From NCBI GenBank assembly GCA_027559495.1, contig JAMXSV010000010.1, positions 124,001 through 188,000 on the forward strand: a DNA stretch of 64,000 bases, in the 5' to 3' direction. A model generated the notes under the pieces. It searched no databases. It was not told the DNA's origin and saw only the letters and a list, made by a program, of their open reading frames with translations. A program made the position numbers and the translations under genes. This DNA is from Aurifilum marmelostoma. Its lineage: Eukaryota > Ascomycota > Sordariomycetes > Diaporthales > Cryphonectriaceae. This document shows, in pieces, positions 36,778 to 48,034 of the stretch (positions within the stretch are counted from its first letter, which is position 1; each line of letters begins with the position of its first letter).

Positions 36778-37922
36778 TTCCAAACATAGTCTTATCGTAT
36801 CGAGCGGCGCATCCCAGACGGCATCAATTCTCGAGAAGCATGTACTATGACCGAGCCGAATTCGTGGCGAAATCCTCTCAAAACAAGGTCAGTAGAAAAA
36901 TGATCGGATGAAAGAGTCGAAAAGGTCGCAGCTCATGCAGGCCCATTCAATTTACCTTGTCAGGCGAAGAGCAGGTTCAAAAGGAAATGCAGGCCATCTT
37001 CAGTCAGCCTGTCTTCAGCCCTAATTGCCTGCAGGCATGTACTACAGTAATCATGTTTTGCTGTTTCCTGCAGGTCGAATTTTCTGGCCGCGGCCTGTCG
37101 TCTGCCTGTGACGCACGGTCAAACATGCTGCGGCCGTGAAAACCATGTGGATAGGTCTCTCTTCTCTAGACCGAGATCTAATCAGGCCCGCATGGGAGAG
37201 GGACGATGTCTTGCTTGAACAATACAGTACTGCTTAGAACTCGTGACCTGTCAAGGGGTTGTCAGCAGTGTAGGCAGCCCCATGAGTTCGCTTAGTAGAC
37301 CCATATCTTGGCGTGTTTGATGCTGGTAATCGTGCTGCCATGACCTTTCTCGTCCAGGGATTTTCCAGTGTCCTCACATGAATCGCACCATTCTGGAGGT
37401 TGAGCTTCGTTAAAATATCCAAAGGCGACATTCAACATCAAATGTCTCTGTATTCACGTGCAGGTTGAAGCATCGTTCAACCCTAACCCGAAGCAACCCT
37501 GACTGGTGTACGTCTGTACAGTACGTGTAAGTCTACGACAGTAGATACAGTACTTATTTAGCGGGTTGGCGGCCCATCTCACCTCAGCTCGCTGAGCCGC
37601 GCTGCAAGGGACTTCTCGACTTACCTCAGCTCATCATTCTCGACCTTATTCCTAGCTTGCGTTTCGAATGTGAAATCTCCTCGGACTGTGCCTCTCTGCT
37701 CGCACAACCGCTCACTGCGGCTCACTATCATTAGCCTCCACGTTACAGCTTATTGAAAAAAGACATCGAGTTCTTGAGAATCATCCAGGTGCTCCCGAAA
37801 TTCACCGGCTTCGTCCCCGAATCGAGCCTAGGGAAAGAAGGAGAGGGGAGAGCAAATTATAGAGGAGAGACAGAGGGCAAAAGGGGTTTACAAAACATCA
37901 TCCCAGGAGCGAGCAAGGTGCG
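36778..37922. other. Intergenic between divergent genes
   Basis: No gene seen. 37500-37560 is rich in TACAGTAC/GTAC words. A CCCTAACCC telobox-like word is at 37482-37490. Confidence 0.6.
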
Positions 37923-38270
37923 ATGTCTCCCATAGGTACCCTCGGTCTCACCATCACCTTCGGCGCCCACCTTCTCGGCGCCTTCACCCGCCTAACCCAC
38001 GGCCGCTACACCCCCTCCTTTTACGCCTACCAGATCGACCGCGCGCCCGATAATGCATCCACGTGGTTCATACCCTACATCGACCTCGTCCTGTGTGCGA
38101 TGATGGTGGCGGGTCCCGGCATGCAGGTGCTGGGCGTATCTCTGTCTGCACTGATGCAATTCTTTGGTATCTTTAAGCGTGTGCGCGAGGACAAGGAGGC
38201 CGCGGTGGACCTGGCGCTCGTGTGCTGTGGTATCGTAGCCGTGCTGGACTGCCTGTTTGCGGGGCCGTGA
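37923..38270 (+). CDS. Small four-helix membrane protein, unknown function
   Basis: Single-exon frame of 115 residues from ATG 37923. Four hydrophobic segments can be seen: IGTLGLTITFGAHLLGAF, FIPYIDLVLCAMMVAGPG, VLGVSLSALMQFFGIF and VDLALVCCGIVAVLDCLFAG. The loops are short and the third loop is charged (KRVREDKEAA). Small proteins of this kind are common in filamentous ascomycetes, but I cannot name a family. Third-position GC bias and steady protein-like composition support it as real. It converges with the deaminase gene on the other strand. Confidence 0.65.
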   Translation: MSPIGTLGLTITFGAHLLGAFTRLTHGRYTPSFYAYQIDRAPDNASTWFIPYIDLVLCAMMVAGPGMQVLGVSLSALMQFFGIFKRVREDKEAAVDLALVCCGIVAVLDCLFAGP

Positions 38271-39145
38271 CCTGGCTGATGTGGCATAGAGCGCGAAAGT
38301 GATGCGCGTCTTGTTGTCCTCAGCTTCAGCCACATGCGTGGTGTGGATGAAATGTCTCGAGGGTGAACCAGCTCTGGAAAGCAAGAATAGGCGCGCCTCT
38401 GGGACCTGGCCTTCTCGCCAAGCATGCTTCAGCGAAGGTCAAAGCCTGCCAGTAAAGGCCGATGCCATCACGTTCTGACCAGTTTTAAGTGCAGTCACTA
38501 AAATTGTATATTGACAGGGCAGATTTGTCACTTTGGACATTAGGCTTCTTCATTGGGATATCTCTGTCGAGTATGTGCCGTCGATACTCGGAACATTCTC
38601 GGCTCTGGACAGAATATGAAGTTCTCAGGCGCTGTCGGAACCCCTAAATCTAACCATAAACTTCCTCGCATCATGTCTCCAAGGGAACCTGTCTCTGGGT
38701 CGGTTTACTATGTCCATCCCCTAAGGAGGATGTAGGAAGTGAGAGTTGGAATCAAGTCTGTGGGCGCTCTCCAGGTACAGGGTAATTGAGTCGATCGCAG
38801 AGCCATCATCGAGATTCTGCTGCTCCCAAGGCAGAATCAGCATGACAACCTCGAATCTGCAGCCGGGATTTGGCTCGCGATCCTCAACTTCCAAGCTTTC
38901 CACCTTCATTCAGTGACTTCTGATGTCTCATCTACCAACGACGACGCTGTAGAGACTCTTTCAGGTGGCACGGGATACCCCATACCCCCGGGCTCTGCAG
39001 CTTCAGTGACCGTTGGGGCAACATTAGCTACACGCAGCAGACTAAAACCTATCTCCAACAACTTGTTGACGCCGCAGCACTATATAACTGTCCATCTCCA
39101 GGTGCACTGAAGCAACAGCTGCTCATTGTACGTATAGCCACCCGC
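38271..39145. other. Intergenic between convergent genes
   Basis: A minus-strand ATG frame of 62 codons (38909-38721) has plausible composition (GCRFEVVMLILPWEQQNL) but no recognisable family or clear exons; left unassigned. Confidence 0.5.
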
Positions 39146-39646
39146 CTACGACACATGCCCAGCTTTCGCAACTTTCAGGATCGTCTCTTCCATCCCGGCA
39201 ACATGCTGAAACCTCACGCCTGCTCGCTCGAGGGCTTCGCGTCCCGTATTCCCCTGCACAAACTCCTTGGGCTCCTTGACGCCCACGTAGACCACGTCAA
39301 TAACACCAGCAAGCCGCAGGATCCTCTCGGCGCAGGGGAGGTTACCGCTCAGTCGTTTGGAGCAGGGTTCCACGGTTGTGTAAAGGGCCAGGTGCCTCGG
39401 AAGGACGTCTTTCAGCTGTTCCTCGGGGACGCCATGCTGCTGCGAGAGTTTTATGAGGCAGCACTGCTCTGCGTGTGTGTTGCCCTCGAGCTCGAGGGTG
39501 TAACCATCTGCCAGTATTGCGTTGGTGGACTGGTCTACCAACACTGCACCGACGCAGAAGTTTGTGGGCTTGGGAGGAGATTTGCTGGCTAGGCTGAGGG
39601 CGTATTGCATATAGGCATGGTGATCGTTGGGTTTGATATCTGTCAT
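39146..39646 (-). CDS. CMP/dCMP-type deaminase, riboflavin-pathway (Rib2 C-terminal) like
   Basis: Zinc-dependent deaminase of 166 residues, single exon, ATG at 39646. The zinc site is complete: His-Ala-Glu in NTHAEQCCLIKL and the two Cys in TTVEPCSKRLSGNLPCAERI. The PCSxRLSGNxPC form, with Cys-rich HAEQCC, matches the pyrimidine deaminase domain of fungal Rib2, which deaminates the 2,5-diamino-6-ribitylamino intermediate of riboflavin synthesis. In yeast Rib2 this domain is fused to a pseudouridine synthase; here it stands alone. It could also be a paralogue with another substrate. It is divergently transcribed from the DnaJ gene, with 373 bases between the starts. Confidence 0.82.
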   Translation of the reverse strand: MTDIKPNDHHAYMQYALSLASKSPPKPTNFCVGAVLVDQSTNAILADGYTLELEGNTHAEQCCLIKLSQQHGVPEEQLKDVLPRHLALYTTVEPCSKRLSGNLPCAERILRLAGVIDVVYVGVKEPKEFVQGNTGREALERAGVRFQHVAGMEETILKVAKAGHVS

Positions 39647-40019
39647 AGTAGCATGTGGAAATTACTGTGGGAAGTTGAAGTGTTGAATATCCAGTAAGAA
39701 TCAGTCAAGGCAAGGAGTGGCTGAAATCAGGATGAAGCGATGTTGGTAAAAAGTTACTACGCTTGTGCCCCTGCAGCCGCAGTGGAAGCTGCCGCTAGGA
39801 TCAACACGTTGAGGGGTCATTAGCCAGTTTTAGGGGGTTGCAGACTGCCTGTTTAGTGGGTGACCCCGCCTCGGGCTATGCCTAAAGCTTGACGCGTCAG
39901 GTCTGATTAAAGTCGCGTCTTCAACTTTGACTTTACCACAGCCTTCGCCTCCAACACTACCTTTCGACTACTTTTTTCCTCTTCTCCCCAGAATAAATCC
40001 AAGGGCCATACAACACGTC
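39647..40019. promoter_or_regulatory. Shared divergent promoter region
   Basis: 373 bases separate the start codons of the deaminase (minus) and DnaJ (plus) genes. No specific sites are claimed. A pyrimidine-rich leader precedes the DnaJ start. Confidence 0.5.
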
Positions 40020-41042
40020 ATGTCTGATACTGAAGAGAACATGGATCCGGAGCCACCGGTCATCGACCCCTATGAGGTCCTTGGACTTGAGCGCGATGCG
40101 TCACCGGACCAGATCAAGTCGGCCTATCGCAAAGCTGCACTGAAGCACCACCCAGGTAGGTCCTCACCTAGTGATCTTGTGTACTTGATATGAACTAGAG
40201 AACCTAAATATTCGGACAACACAGATAAGGTCCCCGAATCTCAAAAGGCAGAGGCGCACACCACTTTCCAGCGCATCGCCCTCGCCAACGCGGTCCTGTC
40301 AGACCCTCTGCGGCGCAAACGCTATGATACGACCGGGTCCACATCAGAGGCCATCCTCGACGCCGACGGCTTCAACTGGACCGAGTACTACCGCGAGGCA
40401 TACGCAGACTCCATCAATGCTGACGCCATCAACAAGTTTGCCCAAAAATACAAGGGCAGCGACGAGGAGAAGGACGACGTGCTCGTCGCGTACGAGCAGT
40501 TCAAGGGGAACATGGACATGCTGTACGAGTCCGTCATGCTCAGCAACGTGCTGGAGGATGACGAGCGGTTCCGTGATATCATTGACCGGGCGATCGAGAC
40601 GGGCGACGTCAAGGCGTTCAAGGCTTACACCAAGGAGAGCGCGGCGTCGAAGGAGGCACGGAAGCGTGCGGCCAGAGACGAGGGACTCGAGGCAGAGGAG
40701 TATGCGAAGGAGCTGGGTGTGCATGACCAACTGTTCGGGAACAAGAAGAGCGCCGGCTCCAAGAGCAAGGGCAAAGGCAAGACGAAGGGAAAGGGGGATT
40801 CTGAGGATGCCCTCGCGGCGCTCATTAGGGGCAGGCAGAAGGAGCGTGGCGATGCCTTCTTGGATTCCCTGGCGGAGAAATACGGTGCCACGGCAAGTTC
40901 GGCAAAGAAGGGCAGGAAGAAGCAGATTGAGGAGGAGGAGCCGGATGAGGAGGCCTTCCAAGCCGCTGCTGCCAGGCTCGGCAGGAAGAAGAAAGCCAGC
41001 GAAGACCCGGCGCCAAAGGCGAGTAAGAAGACGAGGCGTTGA
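40020..41042 (+). CDS. J-domain protein, DNAJC9-like
   Basis: Hsp70 co-chaperone. Exons 40020-40155 and 40225-41042 give 317 residues. The J domain is at the N-terminus: [32 protein letters not shown] with the essential His-Pro-Asp formed across the intron, and [14 protein letters not shown]. The rest is typical of the DNAJC9 group, whose animal member is a histone-binding co-chaperone: a helical middle ([40 protein letters not shown]) and a very basic Lys/Arg/Glu-rich tail ([31 protein letters not shown]). The tail points to nuclear location. Stop at 41040-41042. Confidence 0.9.
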
Positions 41043-42107
41043 GAGTCTTGTGTGGTCTGCTTCCCGTTTGCATTTACAGTCTGGCGTTGGGGTCTTACAT
41101 GGAAGGAGTAAAGGGTTAATGGGTCGAGGAATGGTCAGATTCAGTACATTGGCGACGTTGAAATCAATGATGTCGCCCACATTCTGGTCACTCAAGGCAA
41201 GGGATAGTGATAACGAACGAAACGAATGAGGCACGCCGAATACTAGATTTCCTGAACTTGAAGCAGGTTTTCCGGAAAGCCTGCACTGCTGAACCGCTTG
41301 TACTTTGAAATTAGGGTGTTCAAACCAGCTGTCAAGCTGCTGAACATCTGGATATTCAGGTCTGGGAAATGCCTCTCAGATGATTGCAGCAAGCAAGCAG
41401 CATGAATACCACTGACAAGTACCGAGAGCCTTGCCGTTGCCGCCAGAGATGGTCTACAATCCAGCTCAACCCGGGTTGGCAACTACAACCTCCTTAGACA
41501 CATTACAGTGACTGATTTCCAAGCTCATCCAGACTACAGAACAATGCGCTTTCCGAACGGCGCCGAAGGGCTTCCGAAATTTACAGTGAATTCTAATGGC
41601 ACATGAGTTTTCACACTGGACAGGGCAAGATGGCAACCTTGGAAGGCTCCGAGGCGTGCTGACCGAACGCAGCCAGACTTCTTAGGCATACAACACGACT
41701 ATCATCTTACATGCAGCTAAGCAGCCACACAGCCACGCTGAGGGGTGCAACATATCAGGACTCCGCCCCGGAAAGTGCAGATATGACGAAGTTTCCTGCA
41801 GGTCTCTTTGTTCGAGAGTATGGGCGCCACACACGTGTGTCTCCGCATTGCGACCTTACTTTCCTCCACAGTTCTTGCACTTTTAAAGCACTGCGATGCC
41901 CATCTCCTGAGAGTTTCTAAACTATTCGAGTACGCATACACACATGTTCATTATTGATGACACGACCATCTTGACGTCTGTTTGACACAGGCCTCCTCTG
42001 CTGACCAGCTATCACGCAATCCTTGCAACTTCACTCACTACGTGCACCATCGTTCGCCGGGACCTGTCTGCACGGCTTAGAAGAACGCCAACAAGAGCTC
42101 GATAAAC
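41043..42107. other. Intergenic, no gene seen
   Basis: Spacer and leader between two plus-strand genes. Confidence 0.6.
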
Positions 42108-45100
42108 ATGAAATCTGCTAAGCAGGCTTCGGAGCCCAGGTCACCATTGACTGTGCCGATTGCGGTCGATGAGGCGAACCGGGAGGTCTTTGGTACCTCT
42201 CTGCTGGAGAGACTGCGAAGAGCCGACGACATAGACCGTCAAAAAATACGGCAGATGCTTGTGGGTGCGAATGATGGCACCTCTACTGGTGTACGCTCAA
42301 TTCATGTGCCGGAGGACAAAGAACCACCAGCCTCACGGGGCTCTGGCCATGGCCGAGACTCCAACGACACAGGAAGTCCGGGCGAAGAGATGCCCAACAA
42401 AAATGCTTTGGAATCGGACGAAGTAGACGTGGACCTGAAGATCCCCATTAAGAAATGGGCACCATATATGGCCACCTCGAGGGGGTACATTCCACCGGCG
42501 GTCGAAGGCTACCCGCTCAAGCGTGTTGCTCAGCGTCCAATCCAGCCGCCATCACGCACAGGGGTCGATTCTATGATGACCCCAGCATCCAGTAGGCAGT
42601 TGGAGGAATATTGCGAGTCGGATACCTCTGACTCGGGCCCCGGAGATTCCGACTCATCGTCTGATTGGGAAGATACAGCCGGCCCCAGCGAGGTCCAGAG
42701 CGCAGTCCCAGGAAGTGATCACAAGAGCGATTCTGGGACTTTCAGTCCTCCAGCAACAGCACAAGTCATACAGAAGCATACTTCAGAACCCAGCGAAGAC
42801 CGCACTGCTCGATTCTGTGCAGTGTCTGGATGCACTGCTGCCGCCAGGGCGGCTGGCGGGTATTACTTCTGCGAAGACCACAATTGTACAGTCCAGTCCT
42901 GCAAGGCCCTCAGGCAGGCCAACGAAAGTTACTGCATTCAGCACTGCTGTCTTTATATAGCATGCAGGAATGAAGCACTGCATAGGAATTCCTACTGCTG
43001 GGATCACAAATGCCGTGAGATTGGATGCAAACGTCTTCGCCTGGACGGGCACGATCAGTGCTCTGCCCACCATACTAGATATTTTCAGAGCAATACTGCA
43101 GACAGGAATCGAAAGAAGGCTGAATCCGAGCTACAGGGTAAGAGAATTAAAGCATTCCGCGGATACTCAGCGAAACTAGAGAGAGCGTTCGAGGACGAAG
43201 AGGAGCAAGAGGCGGAGCTTGGGAAGCAGGTCGTGGACGAGGCTGCTCGACGGCTCTCGAAGCAACAACCACAGAATAGGGCCGAGGAACGCCCAATGAC
43301 AACGACAGAACGGCTTGCTGTCGAGCGCGAGCGCGAGGGAAGGACCAGGAATAACAGAAAAGCCGAGAGAGAAGAATCAGCACAAAGCGAGAGACTGAAG
43401 GCGAGATTTGAGCGCAGCGAGCTTCAGAATACAGAAGGCTTCTCAGACGAGTCGCAAACATCACGCGGGAAGAAATTTTGGCCAAGAGATCCTAGACCTT
43501 CATTTTACGAGGGTTACAATGTTTACGCTTTAGACGACCACCGCAAGCAACTGAACAACCCTCTGTCACCCAAGAGCCCCCACCCAGGGCCAGATGACAG
43601 TATCGATGCAGACTTCTCTGAGGGAAGCACCGGCCCCAGTATTCCTACTTCTCGGACACTCTCAGAAACACCTCTTGGGCAGTCGACAGAGCCCAGCACG
43701 TGGCTGGACGCTTCCTCGGCTGATGCACTTGACAATCGACTCGCTAGCCCGAGGCCCCTTCACGACGATGTTCAGTCAGTCGCAAGCGTCGCGGACTCGA
43801 TCGGCTCGACGGACTCAAGCGGGGGAGGAGCAGCCCTCGGACAGGCTGGAATCAACTATCTTGTGGCAAAGTTCACCCAGGCAGATCCGGAGCTCCTCGA
43901 ACTATATACGGATGCCAGCCAGAAGCTTACCAAGGTTCGCTTCGTCAACAATAACCGTCGCTTGCTCAAGGAGTTCTACCTAGAGATCTCTCGCGAGGAA
44001 CAAACCGCTTCACAGAAAGAGGCTGTAGCCTTTCTGAGGTCTAGAAGAAGACGAGCTGCTATTTCATTGGACATTTTCAGGACAATCATTCCCGACAGCG
44101 AGATCGAATCTTCGGCTGAAGAGCGTACAAAGGATTTCTCAATGCTAAATGAATTTCTAAGGAACCTTGACGCCGCAGGCAAGTCGAGCCATTTCGCTCT
44201 TCATCAGTGTCTGGAGTTAAGTACTGACCGCATACACAATTATAGATACGGAGGGAAACATTCAAGATGACCAGATCAGCACCGAATCGGACGATTCTGG
44301 CGGTTCTGACAATTCTGACGCTGAGTATGATGAGAATGTCTCATGTCTGAGGCTTGAAAGTCTTCAGGCCACAGGAGATTACTTTGTAAAAAGTCGAGCA
44401 TTCGCCCTATACAAGCAACACCTTCGCGATTTCATTCACCCCAACAATGCAGGGAACCGCGCATCGGCCAGCGAGCAAGCTGTACGTCACCATCCCGAGG
44501 CAAGCAACGCGAATATGGGCGTGTCAAATCCCAGGAACTCTGGAGAAAACCTTGATCCGGACGAGAAACAACGGTTGGGAGACACTCGATTGCAAGGAGA
44601 AGGGTTTCTTCTTGCAGAACATTCGGTCGAAGAAAACCTGGACGATGATCCACAAGTTACAGACACAGATAATGTGCCTCAGGAACCAGTTCCTAGTAGC
44701 CCCCAGGGTGACGGCCTTCATATGTGTTGGGGAACAGATTCGTTCGCAAGTTGGCTTGCGAAATGGTTGACTAACAAGATATGGCCGCCCCAAAAAGGCT
44801 GTCAGAGGATCTGGTACCTGTGCGTAAGTGATCACCACAAATCTAAGCATGGGATGTGGACAGCGGGATACTCACACAATATTCTCGTGATGTCTAGGGA
44901 TGTGGTCAGAATACTTATATTGATGTCGAGGAACTGGAGCCTGGAGGTGCAGAATATGAATGGCAAATGATCACCAGCAGTGCTGCAGCGATCAGGACAC
45001 AAGCTCACCCGTCGCAACACAATGTATCCTGTGGCGGTGAGCCTTTGTCGACACCGCCAGCGGCTTATCTGAGTCCCAGTCCCTCCACATATATACCGAC

Positions 45101-46079
45101 TTCGAGCCTATCTTCTTCAAGGAATATCCCAAGCACTACCTTCGATACCGGGCTGACAACCTTGACCTCCTCCTTCTCATCTGGTGATCCACTTTACCTG
45201 CTGGTCTGTATCAACGGAAGAGCATACAAGACCTTGGCGGAACTTCGCCATCTCGATATCTACAATTGCTGGAACGACGAGCTACTCATAAGAGGGATTC
45301 TCGAGCAGTATGAGCAGGCGAACAAGGAGCGCAACTGGACAATAGCCAAGCTCATTCCAATGCTGCCATCTGGTCTCGTCAAATGGCTGCGGATTCCATG
45401 GGATAGCATACCAGTTTCAGTTCGGAAGCCATCTTTCGTCCAGAACTGGTCATTGGCATCGTCCCTAGCAGAGTGGTGGACTAGGTGGGCGCCTCATATC
45501 AGCTTATGGGCTCCGCTGTATATCATAGATACGGCTGACTTCGTTGAGGTAAGTCTTGGTGATCAAGATCTTTTCTTTTCCTCAATTGACTACTTGGTCA
45601 GCGATGTAACATGCTGACAAGTGCAGTTTGAACTTGTTCCCCATCCCGAGGGCAAAGATGCCGTTCCCGACTACTTCACATCCGGCTGCTGGCCTGCACC
45701 AGACAACAGGCAGTACCGCTACAAGCCAGTCCCCATGAAGTGTAAGAAGGCGATCAATCTGTGGCATGCACGCCATCCCGGCCCCCACACTGAATTCTAC
45801 TGGTACAACACCGTGCCCAAGAAACTGGACGGGCCTCTCCAGCGTCCGCCGGGATTCATGGACGACGTCACGGGCTATGGGGTGCGCGTCAACGAGAGGC
45901 TGAATGATGTATTGGTTCTTTGGTGGTCTCTCATCTTCATCCTACTCACGGGTCTGTTTATATTTGTGTACTCCAAGTGCACGGGAGATAACTCCTCAGC
46001 GTTTGGATTGGGTGCGTATCTGGTGGCGGTTTTCGCGGTCTATGTGCAGCTGCAGTACGCTTGGTGGAAGAGGGTTTGA
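42108..46079 (+). CDS. Large unknown protein: zinc-knuckle repeats, coiled coil, two C-terminal membrane segments
   Basis: Exons 42108-44178, 44246-44823, 44898-45548 and 45627-46079 join in frame to 1250 residues. Intron 1 uses a GC donor (GCAAGT). The N-terminal 230 residues are disordered. A Cys/His array follows (42818-43085) made of repeated C-x4-C...YC-x2-H-C units (FCAVSGCTAAARAAGGYYFC; CREIGCKRLRLDGHDQCSAH), similar to WRKY19-type zinc fingers. A long charged coiled-coil stretch (43130-43440) comes next. The later part has WYLCGCGQNTYIDVEELEPG, seen in fungal proteins of unknown function. Two hydrophobic segments lie close to the end (VLWWSLIFILLTGLFIFVYS; GAYLVAVFAVYVQLQYAWW). It might be two genes fused by my splicing, but phases agree at every junction. 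Function unknown. Confidence 0.7.
44179..44245 (+). other. GC-AG intron
   Basis: Donor GCAAGT and acceptor ATAG, 67 nt. It is the only split that joins the Asp-rich exon 2 (STESDDSGGSDNSDAEYDE) to exon 1 in phase. The nearest GT donor would leave an impossibly short intron of 26 nt. Confidence 0.65.
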
Positions 46080-46134
46080 GATGGACACGGGACAAGTAGT
46101 CCGTACAGTAGCCAAAGAGAGAATGGTTACGTGC

Positions 46135-46148
46135 AGGGTTAGGGTTAG
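46135..46148. repeat. Short telomere-type (TTAGGG)n tract
   Basis: AGGGTTAGGGTTAG, 2.3 units, in the 244-base gap between the large unknown gene and the pyrroline-5-carboxylate reductase start. It could be a telobox (a Myb/Tbf1-type binding site) or chance. Confidence 0.7.
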
Positions 46149-46323
46149 CATCGAACTTCATCGTACCTCGAGTTCTTCTGCGTCTCTGCTCCGTCCTCGG
46201 CGCCATTACCAAATGACTTTCCTACCCGCAATCACAGACTCCAATTGAAGTTGGGAAGAACAAGCAGGATACACACTCGTTTCCACGTCATACCTGGCAT
46301 ACCTGCACAGACAAATCAGAAAT

Positions 46324-47493
46324 ATGGCGCCCGATCTCTCATCCCAGAACATATGCTTCATTGGTACGTCGAATAGGTCCCCTACCAGCCAGACAGGCTG
46401 AGCAAGAAGAAAAAAAAAAAGCCTTCCCTCGCCAACTTCTTCCTCTTTGTGTTAGATATACAAGTATGGATATATACATGAGCTAACATCCCACCACAGG
46501 AGGCGGCAACATGGCGGCAGCCATCATCTCAGGGCTGGTCGCCACGTCCTTCTCGTCCGCCAAGTCCCAGATCCACGTCTCTGAGCCCTGGGACGTGAAC
46601 CGCAACAAGATGGCCGCCCTCGGCGTGCGCACCACCTCGTCCAACGCCGAGGCCGCCGCGGGCGCCAACATCCTCATCCTGGCCGTGAAGCCGCAGGTCG
46701 CCAAGGACGTGTGCCAGGAGCTCGCGGGCGTGTGGTCCGGCGCCTCCTCCTCCTCCTCCGCGGACGAGGAGCACAAGGACGCCACCGGCGAGCCGCAGGC
46801 CAAGAGAGCCAAGGTCGAGGGCGGGAGCGGCCTTCCCCTGGTCGTGAGCATCGCGGCCGGCATCACGGCCGAGAGCCTGCGCAAGTGGTGCACCACCTCG
46901 GACGGCCGCGCGCCTCCCGTGGTCAGGGTGATGCCCAACACGCCTGCGCTGCTGGGCGAGGGCGCCTCAGGCATCTTTGCCGGGGACGAGGTCAGCTCCG
47001 AGCAAAAGGAACAGGTCACTGCGCTGTTGGGCAGCGTGAGCAAGACAACCGAGTGGGTCGACAGGGAGGAGCTGCTGGATGTTGTCACTGGTCTGTCCGG
47101 TACGTGCGGCTGCTCTGATCCCTAACACTTGGCCACATCATCTTCCTTGTGCTATTGCCACCAACTCACAATGAGAATATAGGTTCCGGTCCAGCCTACT
47201 TCTTCGCCATGGTAGAGCACCTTGTCACTGCCGCGACCAAGCTCGGCCTGTCAGAAGAACAGGCCACGCGCCTGGCCAAACAGACATGTCTCGGCGCGGG
47301 CAAGATGCTCGTCGAGGCCGATGCCGAGACCACCCCGTCGCAGCTGCGCAAGAACGTCACGAGCCCCAAGGGCACGACCGAGGCTGCGCTCAAGAGCTTT
47401 GAGGCGTCTGGCTTCGAGGCGATCGTGGACAAGGCCGTGAAGGCTGCTGCGGACAGGGGACAGGAGCTCGGCAGGACCCTGGGGGAGATGTAA
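46324..47493 (+). CDS. Pyrroline-5-carboxylate reductase
   Basis: Last step of proline synthesis: NAD(P)H-dependent reduction of pyrroline-5-carboxylate. Exons 46324-46363, 46500-47099 and 47183-47493 give 316 residues. The Rossmann motif GGGNMAAAI forms across intron 1, and ILAVKPQ closes the cofactor domain. VRVMPNTPALLGEGASG and the exon-junction GSGPAYFFAMVEHL are family signatures. The C-terminal dimer domain ends in NVTSPKGTTEAAL. Between ELAGVWSG and LPLVVSIAAGI there is an insert of about 30 residues: a Ser run, DEEHKDATGEP, then the basic QAKRAKVEGG, absent from typical enzymes. It looks like a nuclear localisation sequence but may be only a surface loop. Converges with the Ca2+/H+ exchanger gene. 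Confidence 0.94.
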
Positions 47494-48034
47494 GCAGGCG
47501 AGGTGACGGAAGAATGAATTAAAAAAAGCTGGAGGGCTTATCACATGTCGACCTGGGGCGGATTCATGTGCCTCCTCTGGCACATAACTTGGGTCTGAAG
47601 CAAACATCACGAAAAGGATTGACCAGTCGCGCTGCGTATGCGGTCACGAAATTGATACTGAGCATGTCCAACAGTCAAATACACAAGGCTCGTATTGATA
47701 CCAAGACCCCAACGCGCCTAAGCTGTGATGGTACAGAAAACTACTCGACTCACCAAGGTCCCCGACATTTTTGTATAATACAACATAACTCTGCCCACTA
47801 TTCATGTGCATAGCTGTTCCTTTCTCTGACATCCCACCATTCGGAATTCCACTCGACCCTTCCAAGCAATGGCAATCTATCGAGGCCCCCCTATTCAGAA
47901 GCCCAGGGGTGCAAAGACAGTGCTCAAAAGCCGAATTTGCTCTGCTGATACTGGTCTTCTCTGCACAAGAGCAGCAATTTCGACCAATCTCGTTGAGTAT
48001 CAGAGTCACAAATTCTGGCCACTTTTCAAGCTGT
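47494..48034. other. Intergenic between convergent genes
   Basis: 3' regions only; no gene seen. Confidence 0.6.

Noticed and set aside
38721..38909. 62-codon minus-strand ATG frame
   Set aside because: Plausible composition but too short, no domain, no joinable exon; kept only as a note.
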